In this document: in pieces, positions 15,313 through 22,762 of the stretch
How positions within the stretch are numbered: position 1 is the stretch's first letter
Layout of the letters: each line of letters begins with the position of its first letter
Virus record (IMG/VR): IMGVR_UViG_3300005534_000034
Location: 1 to 29,412 of that record
Length of the DNA: 29,412 nt
Source of the DNA: a virus
Direction: 5' to 3' (one strand)
The notes under the pieces: model-generated
The model's database searches: none
The model's input: only the letters and a program-made list of their open reading frames with translations
Told to the model about the DNA's origin: nothing
Position numbers and translations under genes: made by a program

Positions 15313-15867
15313 ATGTCGAACGTGAACAATCCGCACGGGCTGCGGCCTTTAATGCGGTGCCTAAACGGTGGGGCACCGCAGCTTGAGCAGTACACCAAGC
15401 CGGCGGGCTACGCGTACGCGATCTTTAAGTGGGATCCGGTGACGCTGCTGGTGACGGGCTACCTCGGGGCGGCGGCGCATGATATTACGCCCGGCACGAC
15501 ATACCTGCTGGGGGTGGCGTTGGAGTGGGCGCCGGCCTCGCAGCTGTCGAACCACAACATCATGGTTTCACCCGATGCCATTTTCGAGATTCAGGACGAT
15601 GGCTCGAGCGATGGCACGAATAGCGGTTTCCAGGAGCCTGCCGACCGCGGACAAAACGCCAACCTGGTGCTGACCACGGCCGGCGGCGGAGTGACGCGCG
15701 ATAACTCAGGGGCGCAGCTGGCCTATTCGTCGCACGCCACGACGTCGACGCTCGATCTTAAAACGTTCAAGCTCTTGAACGAACCAGACAACGCGTCGGG
15801 AGCGAATGCCCGTATCGAGGTACGCATTAATAAGCATCTGTTGTCGGCAGGGGTGGCAGGAGTTTAG
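15313..15867 (+). CDS. Phage capsid decoration-like head protein
   Basis: 184 aa with a strong ribosome-binding site (AAGGAGG, nine bases upstream). The N-terminus 'MSNVNNPHGLRPLMRCLNGGAPQLEQYTK' matches the 'NAPFGLRPVR...GG...Y' opening seen, from memory, in small head proteins encoded directly before the major capsid gene of many tailed phages. The rest is beta-rich and Gly/Thr-rich ('GTTYLLGVALEWA', 'TTAGGGVTRDNSGAQLAYS'). The role as decoration or stabilising protein is inferred from this resemblance and from its position two bases before the capsid gene. Confidence 0.65.
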   Translation: MSNVNNPHGLRPLMRCLNGGAPQLEQYTKPAGYAYAIFKWDPVTLLVTGYLGAAAHDITPGTTYLLGVALEWAPASQLSNHNIMVSPDAIFEIQDDGSSDGTNSGFQEPADRGQNANLVLTTAGGGVTRDNSGAQLAYSSHATTSTLDLKTFKLLNEPDNASGANARIEVRINKHLLSAGVAGV

Positions 15868-15869
15868 CG

Positions 15870-16790
15870 ATGGAAGTCACAGGGAACTTTTCGGATTTCT
15901 ACAATACGACCATGCTGCCGGCGCTGCGGGCGGTGATTGATCGCGGCTACAGGCCCTATCCGCAGCAGTACTCACAGATCTTCAACGTGCTCACATCGAA
16001 TCGCTCGATTGAGCAGTTTAGCCAGGTCTCGGGCGTTGGCCGCTTCGCGGTGATCAACGAGGGCCAGGCTGTACGCAGGGATCAGCCGGTGCAGGGCTTC
16101 AAATCAACGTTCCAGCATACGCGCTTCGGTCTGGCGGTGCCGACGACGATCGACGTTGTCGAAGACGATAAGTGGGACCTGGTCGGCAACAGCCATAGAG
16201 ATCTCGGCTGGTCGTGCTCCGAGACGCAGGAGCTCGATGCCGCGAGCACCTTCAACCTCGGCTTCAATGCCGCCTATCCGGGGCCGGACGGCGTACCGTT
16301 GTTCAGCGCATCGCACCCTCTCTACAAGGTTGGAGGGCTGCAAGCCAATATCCTGGCGGTCGCGGCCGATCTCGACATGCTGTCTCTACAGCTGGCGCTT
16401 ACAGCGTTCAGCCTAATGAAGCGTCCGTCAGGCGAGTTCATCCACGTACCTGCACGAAAGCTCATCATTCATCCGACCAACGCCTGGCTGGCGCACGCGC
16501 TTACCAAATCGCCTGATGATCCCTCGACTGCTGACCGCAGCATCAACCCGCTCGGTGCGGCGATTGACGGCATTCCGAAACCCTTTACCTGGCGATACCT
16601 GACGAGCACGACGGCCTGGTTTATCGTGGCTGAGCCGCAAGATACAGGCCTGGTGTGGTTCTGGCGCAAAAAGCCGTACACGAAGTCGTGGACGGACGAT
16701 GATACCGAGGTCGGCGTGACGGCACTCCGCTATAAGAAGTCGCACGGCTGGAATAACTATATCGGCGTGTATGGCACGCCGGGGGTGTAA
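15870..16790 (+). CDS. Major capsid protein, HK97-fold (Mu gpT-like)
   Basis: 306 aa, AGGAG at 15858-15862. Forms the icosahedral head shell. The diagnostic part is 'DGVPLFSASHPLYKVGGLQANIL' near residues 140-162, matching the LFSAxHP...G...SN stretch of gpT-type major head subunits, followed by a helix 'LDMLSLQLALTAFSLMK' and 'VPARKLIIHPTNAWLAHAL', all typical of the family. The N-terminal arm ('LPALRAVIDRGYRPYPQQYSQIF') and the E-loop region are also recognisable. The C-terminus 'KKSHGWNNYIGVYG' resembles the closing strand of such proteins. Length is normal for the family. This is the best anchored gene of the phage block. Confidence 0.85.
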   Translation: MEVTGNFSDFYNTTMLPALRAVIDRGYRPYPQQYSQIFNVLTSNRSIEQFSQVSGVGRFAVINEGQAVRRDQPVQGFKSTFQHTRFGLAVPTTIDVVEDDKWDLVGNSHRDLGWSCSETQELDAASTFNLGFNAAYPGPDGVPLFSASHPLYKVGGLQANILAVAADLDMLSLQLALTAFSLMKRPSGEFIHVPARKLIIHPTNAWLAHALTKSPDDPSTADRSINPLGAAIDGIPKPFTWRYLTSTTAWFIVAEPQDTGLVWFWRKKPYTKSWTDDDTEVGVTALRYKKSHGWNNYIGVYGTPGV

Positions 16791-16792
16791 GG

Positions 16793-17209
16793 GTGGGGCC
16801 GGGCACTTCCCTACGTGGGCCAATCAACATCAAGATACCGGGCCAGGCTGACGTAGAAATCTTCGACGCGGCTGGCAACCTCAAGGCTGCGGTGTCGGGT
16901 GTTCCCACGCTGGTCGCATCGGGCAAAGTCGCGGCGGCGGCGCCGACGACCGGCGCAAATACGGCGGGCACTGTTCCCTGTTACGCTTTTCCGGTGGCAG
17001 GTGCGCAGACGACCGACCTTGTGGTCGTGAGTCCAACGGGGGACCCCAAACACGGCACCGGCCCGATCGATCTGTACGCGCTGGTGGGCTTTGTCTCCTC
17101 GGCGGGCAACGTCACGGTGTACGCGTACAACCCCATCAACTTCGCGACCGGAACGCCGTTACCCTCGAGCGGGCAGTTTAACTTCGCCTGGGCGGTGCTG
17201 CGGCCCTAA
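16793..17209 (+). CDS. Small phage head-region protein, unknown
   Basis: 138 aa from GTG 16793, two bases after the capsid stop. It is beta-rich and Gly/Ala/Thr-rich ('AAAAPTTGANTAGTVPCYAFPVAGAQTTDLVVVSPTG') and ends 'GQFNFAWAVLRP'. The look is of a small beta-sandwich virion protein, perhaps a head decoration or fibre component. No family is recognised. Confidence 0.55.
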   Translation: MGPGTSLRGPINIKIPGQADVEIFDAAGNLKAAVSGVPTLVASGKVAAAAPTTGANTAGTVPCYAFPVAGAQTTDLVVVSPTGDPKHGTGPIDLYALVGFVSSAGNVTVYAYNPINFATGTPLPSSGQFNFAWAVLRP

Positions 17210-17227
17210 GGCGACAACTTCACAGCG

Positions 17228-17617
17228 ATGGGTTACCCATTTTCCTACCCGGTGGCGACGATCGCCAGCGGCACATCACTCTCGCCCGCGGTCTACATTG
17301 GTGCGGGCGAGATCGTCTCGATCGACATGCCGGCGGGGTGGGACGCGGCCTCCCTGACGTTCCAGAAGTCGACGGACGGCGTCAACTTCGAGGACGTGCA
17401 CGACGATGCCGGTAACGAGGTCACGGCGCAAGTCACGGCCTCGGTCTCGATCACGATCGGCGAGGGTACCGCGGCCGGTAAGGCGAAACGCGAGGACTTC
17501 CTGGGCGCCCCATTTCTCAAGATCCGAAGCGGCACCAGTGCGGCGCCCGTGAACCAGAGCGCCGATCGGCAGCTGAAGGTCACGGTGCAGAAGTTCTACC
17601 CGGTGAGTCCCGGATGA
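17228..17617 (+). CDS. Small phage virion-like protein, unknown
   Basis: 129 aa. No strong ribosome-binding site is seen upstream of ATG 17228. The sequence alternates short strands: 'GAGEIVSIDMPAGWDAASLTFQKSTDGVNFEDVHDDAGNEVTAQV', then 'APFLKIRSGTSAAPVNQSADRQLKVTVQKFYP'. 'ASLTFQKSTDGVNFEDV...GNE' is like the beta-sandwich proteins seen in phage heads that measure deviations along a particle surface, but I cannot place it in a family. The stop overlaps the next start by four bases (ATGA). Confidence 0.55.
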   Translation: MGYPFSYPVATIASGTSLSPAVYIGAGEIVSIDMPAGWDAASLTFQKSTDGVNFEDVHDDAGNEVTAQVTASVSITIGEGTAAGKAKREDFLGAPFLKIRSGTSAAPVNQSADRQLKVTVQKFYPVSPG

Positions 17618-19074
17618 TGCGGTGGTTGGCTGCAGCGCTCGTTCTGGCCCTGGCGCTCGGGCAGCAACCCACGGGGCCGTTCCGCCAGCCGAGCAATAAC
17701 CCGGCGACCCTGCCGCCCAACGCCATCACGCGCGGGCCCGCGTTCAACCCCGGACGCGCGGCCATCATCAACCCCGCAGGCAGCATCGACGGGGCGAACG
17801 GGGTGGCCAATTACTGCGTGCATGTCGACGGCTCGACGGGTCAGTGCGTCGCGAGCTCCATCAACGATGTGCCAGGCCTGCCGCCGGCACTCAATGCGCG
17901 TCCCACGGCGGGTCCTGGTTATGCACCGAGCCGCACGGCGGTTATTGACCCGAACGGCATGTTGGAAGCGGCCGCCGGGAATCTCTCCGACTGCGTGCAT
18001 GTCGACGGCTCAAGCGGGGCTTGTGGATCCGCCGGCGGTGGAGCAACCGGCAGCAGCGTGGGTGCCACAATGGCGGGGCAACTGGGCGACTTCGGCGTGG
18101 CGCTGGCGAACTCCACGACCCTGACGATCGGCGCAGGTTGCACGCTCACGACACCGTGCAATGCGCAGATAGGCAGCGCTGTTTACTCCTACAGCACGGG
18201 CGGCTCGGCCGTGATTGTGCACGGCACGGGGAATGCCTACATTTACATCGCTGCAAACGGGGTGCTGACGGTGGGCTACAACCTGGCGCCCGATGGGAGC
18301 GGCCAGACGGGGCTGACTTGTGATGCACACTGCACAGTTGTCTCCGGCATTACGACGTTTCCCACAACCGGCATTCCGCTCGCGCTGTGGCATGCGACCA
18401 ACGGGACGTGGGACGCAGCGGGTGGCGACTTCCGCAGTTTCGTCTCAACCTCCAGCATCACGACCGGCCTGGGGCTGATGAGCGTCACGAGCGGCGGGCA
18501 AACCACCATCGCGATCGACACGACCGCGGCGAATCCCTGGGGCTCGATCGGCGGCAGCGCGACTACGCTGGTGAGCCACACAGAGTATGGCCTGGGCGTG
18601 TGCGGCGCCGGAAGCCCGATCCAGGGCGGGGCGTATAGCAACGACGGCTCCTGGAACGACCAATGCAATAACGTGCCGACGGTGGGCGGCTCGGGCCACG
18701 TTTTTCTGCTGAGGTCGAACAATACCGGCGACACTTTGAGCGTGCCGATCGTAATGCCGTCGGGCGTCTCGGCGATCACGGCGCACGTGAAAGGGTTCCC
18801 CGGGTCGGACTCATCGAGCACTCTCACGATGCAAGCCCTGGTGGGCTGCATCGCAAATGGCGCGGCGTTTAACTCCGGTTCGCAGACCGGCGGCGCGACG
18901 GTGTCGGTCTCTGCGACTGTCTCGAACCAGATGACCAACTTTGACCTGACGGCTCCGGTGGTGTGCGCGGCGGGCGACCTGATGATGCTGCAGATTTATC
19001 GCGGCGGCTCATACACGGGGCAGCCGTATTTCTGGATGGACTTTGCGGTCGATATCACGCGCACCCTGCCATGA
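17614..19074 (+). CDS. Beta-rich phage-block protein with signal-like N-terminus and repeated CVHVDGS motif
   Basis: 486 aa, starting in the stop of the previous gene. Residues 1-16 (MMRWLAAALVLALALG) look like a secretion signal, unusual for a virion component. Two related segments about 59 residues apart follow: CVHVDGSTGQC (68-78) and CVHVDGSSGAC (127-137), each preceded by a 'GP.F.P.R.A.I.P.G' stretch. The rest is Gly/Ser/Thr-rich and beta-type, ending 'CAAGDLMMLQIYRGGSYTGQPYFWMDFAVDITRTLP', like a jelly-roll tail or surface domain. The paired cysteines suggest disulfides and hence exposure outside the cell or on the virion. It may be a receptor-binding or adhesion protein; this is inferred. 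Confidence 0.6.
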   Translation: MMRWLAAALVLALALGQQPTGPFRQPSNNPATLPPNAITRGPAFNPGRAAIINPAGSIDGANGVANYCVHVDGSTGQCVASSINDVPGLPPALNARPTAGPGYAPSRTAVIDPNGMLEAAAGNLSDCVHVDGSSGACGSAGGGATGSSVGATMAGQLGDFGVALANSTTLTIGAGCTLTTPCNAQIGSAVYSYSTGGSAVIVHGTGNAYIYIAANGVLTVGYNLAPDGSGQTGLTCDAHCTVVSGITTFPTTGIPLALWHATNGTWDAAGGDFRSFVSTSSITTGLGLMSVTSGGQTTIAIDTTAANPWGSIGGSATTLVSHTEYGLGVCGAGSPIQGGAYSNDGSWNDQCNNVPTVGGSGHVFLLRSNNTGDTLSVPIVMPSGVSAITAHVKGFPGSDSSSTLTMQALVGCIANGAAFNSGSQTGGATVSVSATVSNQMTNFDLTAPVVCAAGDLMMLQIYRGGSYTGQPYFWMDFAVDITRTLP

Positions 19075-20012
19075 CTTACGGGCAACTCCGTCTCCGACTC
19101 TCCAAGCTGGCGCCAGGCCTCGACCTCGAGCTGATCGACGGCTGGATCGGCGACCGCTATACCGAGATCCTGGACACCCTGCCCTGGAAGCGGGCGGAGG
19201 CGGAGATCACGCTGCAATCGCCGGCCAGCCATCAGGAGAGCGTGGCGGCGGTGGCGCAGGGCTCTATCGTGATGTCGGGAAGCGGCACCATGTGGACCGA
19301 CGACCTGGTGGGCTCGCTCGTGCGCCTCGCGAACGGGCCAGAGTTCTACATCGTGGCGCAGGTGATGAACCCCACCGAGATTATTCTCGACCGGCCCTAC
19401 GAAGGGGAGAGCGCACTCAGTGGCACGTCTTATCGCGTCGATCGCAACACGTTTGCGATGCCGGCGGAGGCGCGCATCATTCGCGCGGTGCGTCCCCTGC
19501 ATTCCGGTGTCCCGATCACGCTCAGCACGCCCGGCGACCTGAACCGGCGTTTTCCGCGGCGCACGGAGTACGGCATGCCGCGCTACGCCGCGCCGACCTG
19601 GGACACGCAGAGTGATCCCCCGCTGCTGCAGGTGGAGCTGTACCCGATTCCCGACTCCCCGGCGCCCACCGGCGAGACGCTGGCGTTTGCGGTCGATTAC
19701 ATCTACGACCCCACCCCTCCGGATCCCGCGCAGACCTCGGCGAGCGTGCTGCCGTGGGTGCGGACGTCGGCGCTGCTAGCCGGCGTGCGGGCGGAGATCG
19801 CGCGGCATCAGGGCAACCTGGCGGGCGCGCAGGACTATGAGGCGCGCTTTACCAAGCTGGTAAACCAGATGGCCATGATTAACGCGCTGCAGCGCGGACC
19901 GCAAGCGCTGCGGCGAGCTCCCGAGTTGCGGGGCCACAATCCCAGCGTGCCGGGCTATCACCACGGGCGGCACTCCAACCTCGATTACTTCGACGAGGAC
20001 GGCGACCTATGA
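19071..20012 (+). CDS. Phage neck/connector-type protein
   Basis: 313 aa. ATG 19071 overlaps the previous TGA. The N-terminus 'MTYGQLRLRLSKLAPGLDLELIDGWIGDRYTEILDTLPWKRAEAE' is the short helical domain found at the start of many podovirus-like head-tail adaptor proteins (helix pair, then 'RY.EIL..LPWK'). Strand-rich sequence follows ('GSIVMSGSGTMWTDDLVGSLVRLA', 'YRVDRNTFAMPAEARIIRAV'). The C-terminal helices contain 'VRAEIARHQGNLAGAQDYEARFTKLVNQM', again typical of adaptors. It probably forms part of the ring between portal and tail. It overlaps the next gene by ATGA. Confidence 0.65.
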   Translation: MTYGQLRLRLSKLAPGLDLELIDGWIGDRYTEILDTLPWKRAEAEITLQSPASHQESVAAVAQGSIVMSGSGTMWTDDLVGSLVRLANGPEFYIVAQVMNPTEIILDRPYEGESALSGTSYRVDRNTFAMPAEARIIRAVRPLHSGVPITLSTPGDLNRRFPRRTEYGMPRYAAPTWDTQSDPPLLQVELYPIPDSPAPTGETLAFAVDYIYDPTPPDPAQTSASVLPWVRTSALLAGVRAEIARHQGNLAGAQDYEARFTKLVNQMAMINALQRGPQALRRAPELRGHNPSVPGYHHGRHSNLDYFDEDGDL

Positions 20013-20695
20013 CAGTGGCCGACCTCCAGACGCGAGTTCTCGAGAGGCTCGGCGAAGACCCCACCGCTCCGGTGTTCTACACCGCGGCCGAGGCGCTCGC
20101 CTGGTTGAATGGTATGCAGCGGCTCATGGTGTTGCTGACTCTGTGCCTGGAGAAAACCGCGACGCTGCCGATTACTCCGGGCTGGTCGTTCTATCGCATG
20201 CTGGCGGCGTTCCCCGATTGGATTTTGCCGCTGCGGCTGCGTGTCACGGGCGGAGCGAAGCTAAAGCCTTCGCGGTTCTCGGATCTCGCGGCGCTCGATG
20301 CCTACTGGTCGACGAGTGCCGGTCCCGCGGTGCGGTATGCGCTCGCAGGCTGCGATCTCATCGGCATTTATCAGCAGCCATCCTCCGGCTCGATCGACTA
20401 CACGTATGCGCGGGCGCCGGTGTTGCTGGTGACACCAGGCGACACCCCGGAGGTGCCCCAGGAGTTTCACACGGCGCTGGCAGACGGGGCAATTTGCGTC
20501 ATGAGAGCGAAAGAGGGCGGCTCGCAGTTTCAGAAGGCCCTGCCGCTGTGGGACCGCTTTCTGGACGCCTGCCAGGCGTTAGGCGGCCACGTGCGGGCGC
20601 GCAACAGGGAACAGGGTTACGACGCGCTGCCGATCGAGCTGGCGCGTATGGATCGCAGCAAAATGCTCGCTGGAGTGTTGACCAATGGCAAATAG
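20009..20695 (+). CDS. Phage neck/connector-type protein
   Basis: 228 aa. ATG 20009 overlaps the previous TGA. 'MTVADLQTRVLERLGEDPTAPVFYTAAEALAWLNGMQRLMVLLTLCLEK' is the adaptor-type helical opening (short helix, strand, helix with 'EAL.WLN...R'). Then 'ADGAICVMRAKEGGSQFQKALPLWDRFLDACQAL' gives the long C-terminal helix pair. It resembles the gene at 22073 in architecture, so the block encodes at least two such ring proteins. The end overlaps the next gene by 11 bases. Function by resemblance and position. Confidence 0.6.
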   Translation: MTVADLQTRVLERLGEDPTAPVFYTAAEALAWLNGMQRLMVLLTLCLEKTATLPITPGWSFYRMLAAFPDWILPLRLRVTGGAKLKPSRFSDLAALDAYWSTSAGPAVRYALAGCDLIGIYQQPSSGSIDYTYARAPVLLVTPGDTPEVPQEFHTALADGAICVMRAKEGGSQFQKALPLWDRFLDACQALGGHVRARNREQGYDALPIELARMDRSKMLAGVLTNGK

Positions 20696-22028
20696 CGGGA
20701 TTCCTGTCACGCCCGGAGCGGGCGCAAACGTCGCGGTGAACCAAGTCGGCGACATCGATTACCAGGTCGTCAAGCTGGACGTCGGCGGCGATGGCGCCAG
20801 TGTCCCCGTAGTTGGCGACGGCACCCACGGCATCCCGGTGGATGTCACGCGGGTGCAGGGCAACGTTACGGTGGCTCCGCAGGCGGGCCAGACGTTCCCG
20901 GTGAGCGCGGCGAATCCCCTTCCCATCAGCGCTCCGAGCGCGATTCCGGTAAGTGCGCCGAACCCCATACCTGTGTCGGCTCCGAGTGCACTGCCGGTGA
21001 CGGCGAGCGGCACGGTGGCCGCGAATCAAGGCGCACCAGGCGCGAACCCGTGGCCAGTCGAGATCACCGATGGCGCGAACGGTGTGGCGGCGATCGCGAC
21101 CGTGGGCGGGCAGAAGGCGCTGAACGTGAATGTGGTCGCGACGCCGGGCGCCGGCGCGGTGCAGGACAAGTCTGCCTTCACCGAAGGCGCCACGATGCTC
21201 GATGCGATCGGCGGCGAGTACAACGACGGCGCAAGTTCACCGGCGGCGGGCCAGGTGGCGGCGGTGCGCATAACGCCGAATCGCGCGATGCACGCGAACC
21301 TGCGGCGGCAGGACGGCACGGAGATCGGCACCGCGGCCGCTCCGGTGCGCACGGATCCGGTCGGCACCACACCGCAGCCGGTCAGTGGCACGGTGAACGC
21401 GAACCTGCCGGCGGGCAGCCTGGCGGCGGCGCCAGCAAAAACGGGCGATTACGATACTGGCGCAGGCATCGACACCGTACCAATGGTGGGCATTGCGCTT
21501 GCTGCGCCTGGCGGTGCGGTTCAAGGCGGCTCGGCCGCGAACCCGCTGCGAGTGGATCCCACGGGCGCCACGTTGCAGCCGGTCAATGTCGCGCAGGTGG
21601 GCGGAGTCCTGTGGCCCAGTGTGGGCGCCGGAACGCCCAAGGTCAGCATCTCGGATGGCGGCGGTTACAGCTATGCGCCTACGAACCCGCTGCCGACTGC
21701 GCCCGGCCCTGCGGTGTGGGGCGCGGTGTGGAAGATCCACGTGGGGTATGGCGCGGGACAGTCGGCGCAGGCTATCCACACGCCAGCGGCGGGCAAGATC
21801 TCCTACGTCCAGGGGCTGGTCATCACACCTTCTGCCGCGGGCCAACTCAAGGTGTATGACGACACCAGCGCCGACGCCAATATGCTCTATTACGGCACGC
21901 TCGGATCGAGCCCGGTGGTGATCACACCAGCGGCGCCGATTCCCCTCTCCGCCGTCAACCATGTGCTGCGTTACGACTCGGGCGCGGGCGCGGCGGGCGA
22001 CATCGTGGCGTGGGGGTGGGATGCCTGA
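20685..22028 (+). CDS. Large Gly/Pro/Ala-rich phage virion protein
   Basis: 447 aa, start overlapping the previous gene. It opens with 'GDIDYQVVKLDVGGDGASVPVVG' and then has short tandem repeats of a P-I-P-V-S-A-P type (NPLPISAPSAIPVSAPNPIP, about residues 76-95) before 'FTEGATMLDAIGGEYNDGASSPAAGQVAAVRITPNRAMHANLR'. That 'AVR.TP.R..H.NLR' stretch recurs in phage tail/head fibre-type proteins. The C-terminal domain ('VWGAVWKIHVGYGAGQSAQAIHTPAAGKISYVQGLVIT...LKVYDDT') looks like a separate beta domain. It is likely an exposed virion fibre or baseplate-like protein. No catalytic motif is seen. Confidence 0.6.
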   Translation: MANSGIPVTPGAGANVAVNQVGDIDYQVVKLDVGGDGASVPVVGDGTHGIPVDVTRVQGNVTVAPQAGQTFPVSAANPLPISAPSAIPVSAPNPIPVSAPSALPVTASGTVAANQGAPGANPWPVEITDGANGVAAIATVGGQKALNVNVVATPGAGAVQDKSAFTEGATMLDAIGGEYNDGASSPAAGQVAAVRITPNRAMHANLRRQDGTEIGTAAAPVRTDPVGTTPQPVSGTVNANLPAGSLAAAPAKTGDYDTGAGIDTVPMVGIALAAPGGAVQGGSAANPLRVDPTGATLQPVNVAQVGGVLWPSVGAGTPKVSISDGGGYSYAPTNPLPTAPGPAVWGAVWKIHVGYGAGQSAQAIHTPAAGKISYVQGLVITPSAAGQLKVYDDTSADANMLYYGTLGSSPVVITPAAPIPLSAVNHVLRYDSGAGAAGDIVAWGWDA

Positions 22029-22072
22029 TCATCTTCACAGCCGGCTACTCCGGCGCGCCGAGGAGTAGCCCA

Positions 22073-22762
22073 ATGCTCTCGCTGCTGTTTAATCCCGCGC
22101 CGGCGCAGCCGCAACCGCAGCCGGCACCGGCACCGCACAGCGGACCGCTCAACCTGGCCACGGTGCTGGCGGAGGTCTACCCGCTACTGGGTGCCTCGGG
22201 CGCGTCCGATCTGGTGTTCTGGTCTCAGGATGAGCTTTACCGCTGGCTCGATGAAGCGACCGAACGCCTGGCGCGCCGCGTGGCGTTGTTTGCCGAGTAC
22301 AACACATCACTTACCGCCGGTCTGGCAAATGGCTCCTATGGGCTTCCCGCGGGGCACGTAGCGACATTGCAGTGCGACCTGGGCGGCAAGGTGCTGCGCG
22401 CGCGTACGGTGCACGAACTGGAGGCGCTCGATGCTTCCTGGCCCACGGCGGTAGGCCCTCCAGGGGCGTTTGCGCAGGACTCGCAGGGGCTCCAGTTGCT
22501 GCTGCTCTATCCAGCGCCCGACGGGGGAAGCGCCGGCCAGGCCATCGGCCTGTTGCGGCATTATGTGCCGTCGACGGTCAACCTGGGCAATGCGCTCGCG
22601 GCGGTGCCGACTGTGCTGTGGGAGTACTTCGCCTTCTACGCCATCGCGGAGGCGCGCGCAGCCGAAACGAAGGCAGCGATGCCAGAGACGGCGGCGTGGT
22701 TTCGTCGTGTTCTCGGCATGCTGGAGGACACTATGCGGCAATACTGGGGGGCGGCGGAGTAA
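22073..22762 (+). CDS. Phage neck/connector-type protein
   Basis: 229 aa from ATG 22073, chosen because AGGAG lies at 22061-22065. The frame is open upstream to 22010, but that part is unlikely. A Pro/Gln-rich N-terminus is followed by 'LNLATVLAEVYPLLGASGASDLVFWSQDELYRWLDEATERLARRVALF', the adaptor-type opening. Then come 'ATLQCDLGGKVLRARTVHELEALDASWP' and a C-terminal helix bundle 'ALAAVPTVLWEYFAFYAIAEARAAETKAAMPETAAWFRRVLGML'. It is analogous to the gene at 20009. The stop shares bases with the next start (TAATG). Confidence 0.6.
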   Translation: MLSLLFNPAPAQPQPQPAPAPHSGPLNLATVLAEVYPLLGASGASDLVFWSQDELYRWLDEATERLARRVALFAEYNTSLTAGLANGSYGLPAGHVATLQCDLGGKVLRARTVHELEALDASWPTAVGPPGAFAQDSQGLQLLLLYPAPDGGSAGQAIGLLRHYVPSTVNLGNALAAVPTVLWEYFAFYAIAEARAAETKAAMPETAAWFRRVLGMLEDTMRQYWGAAE

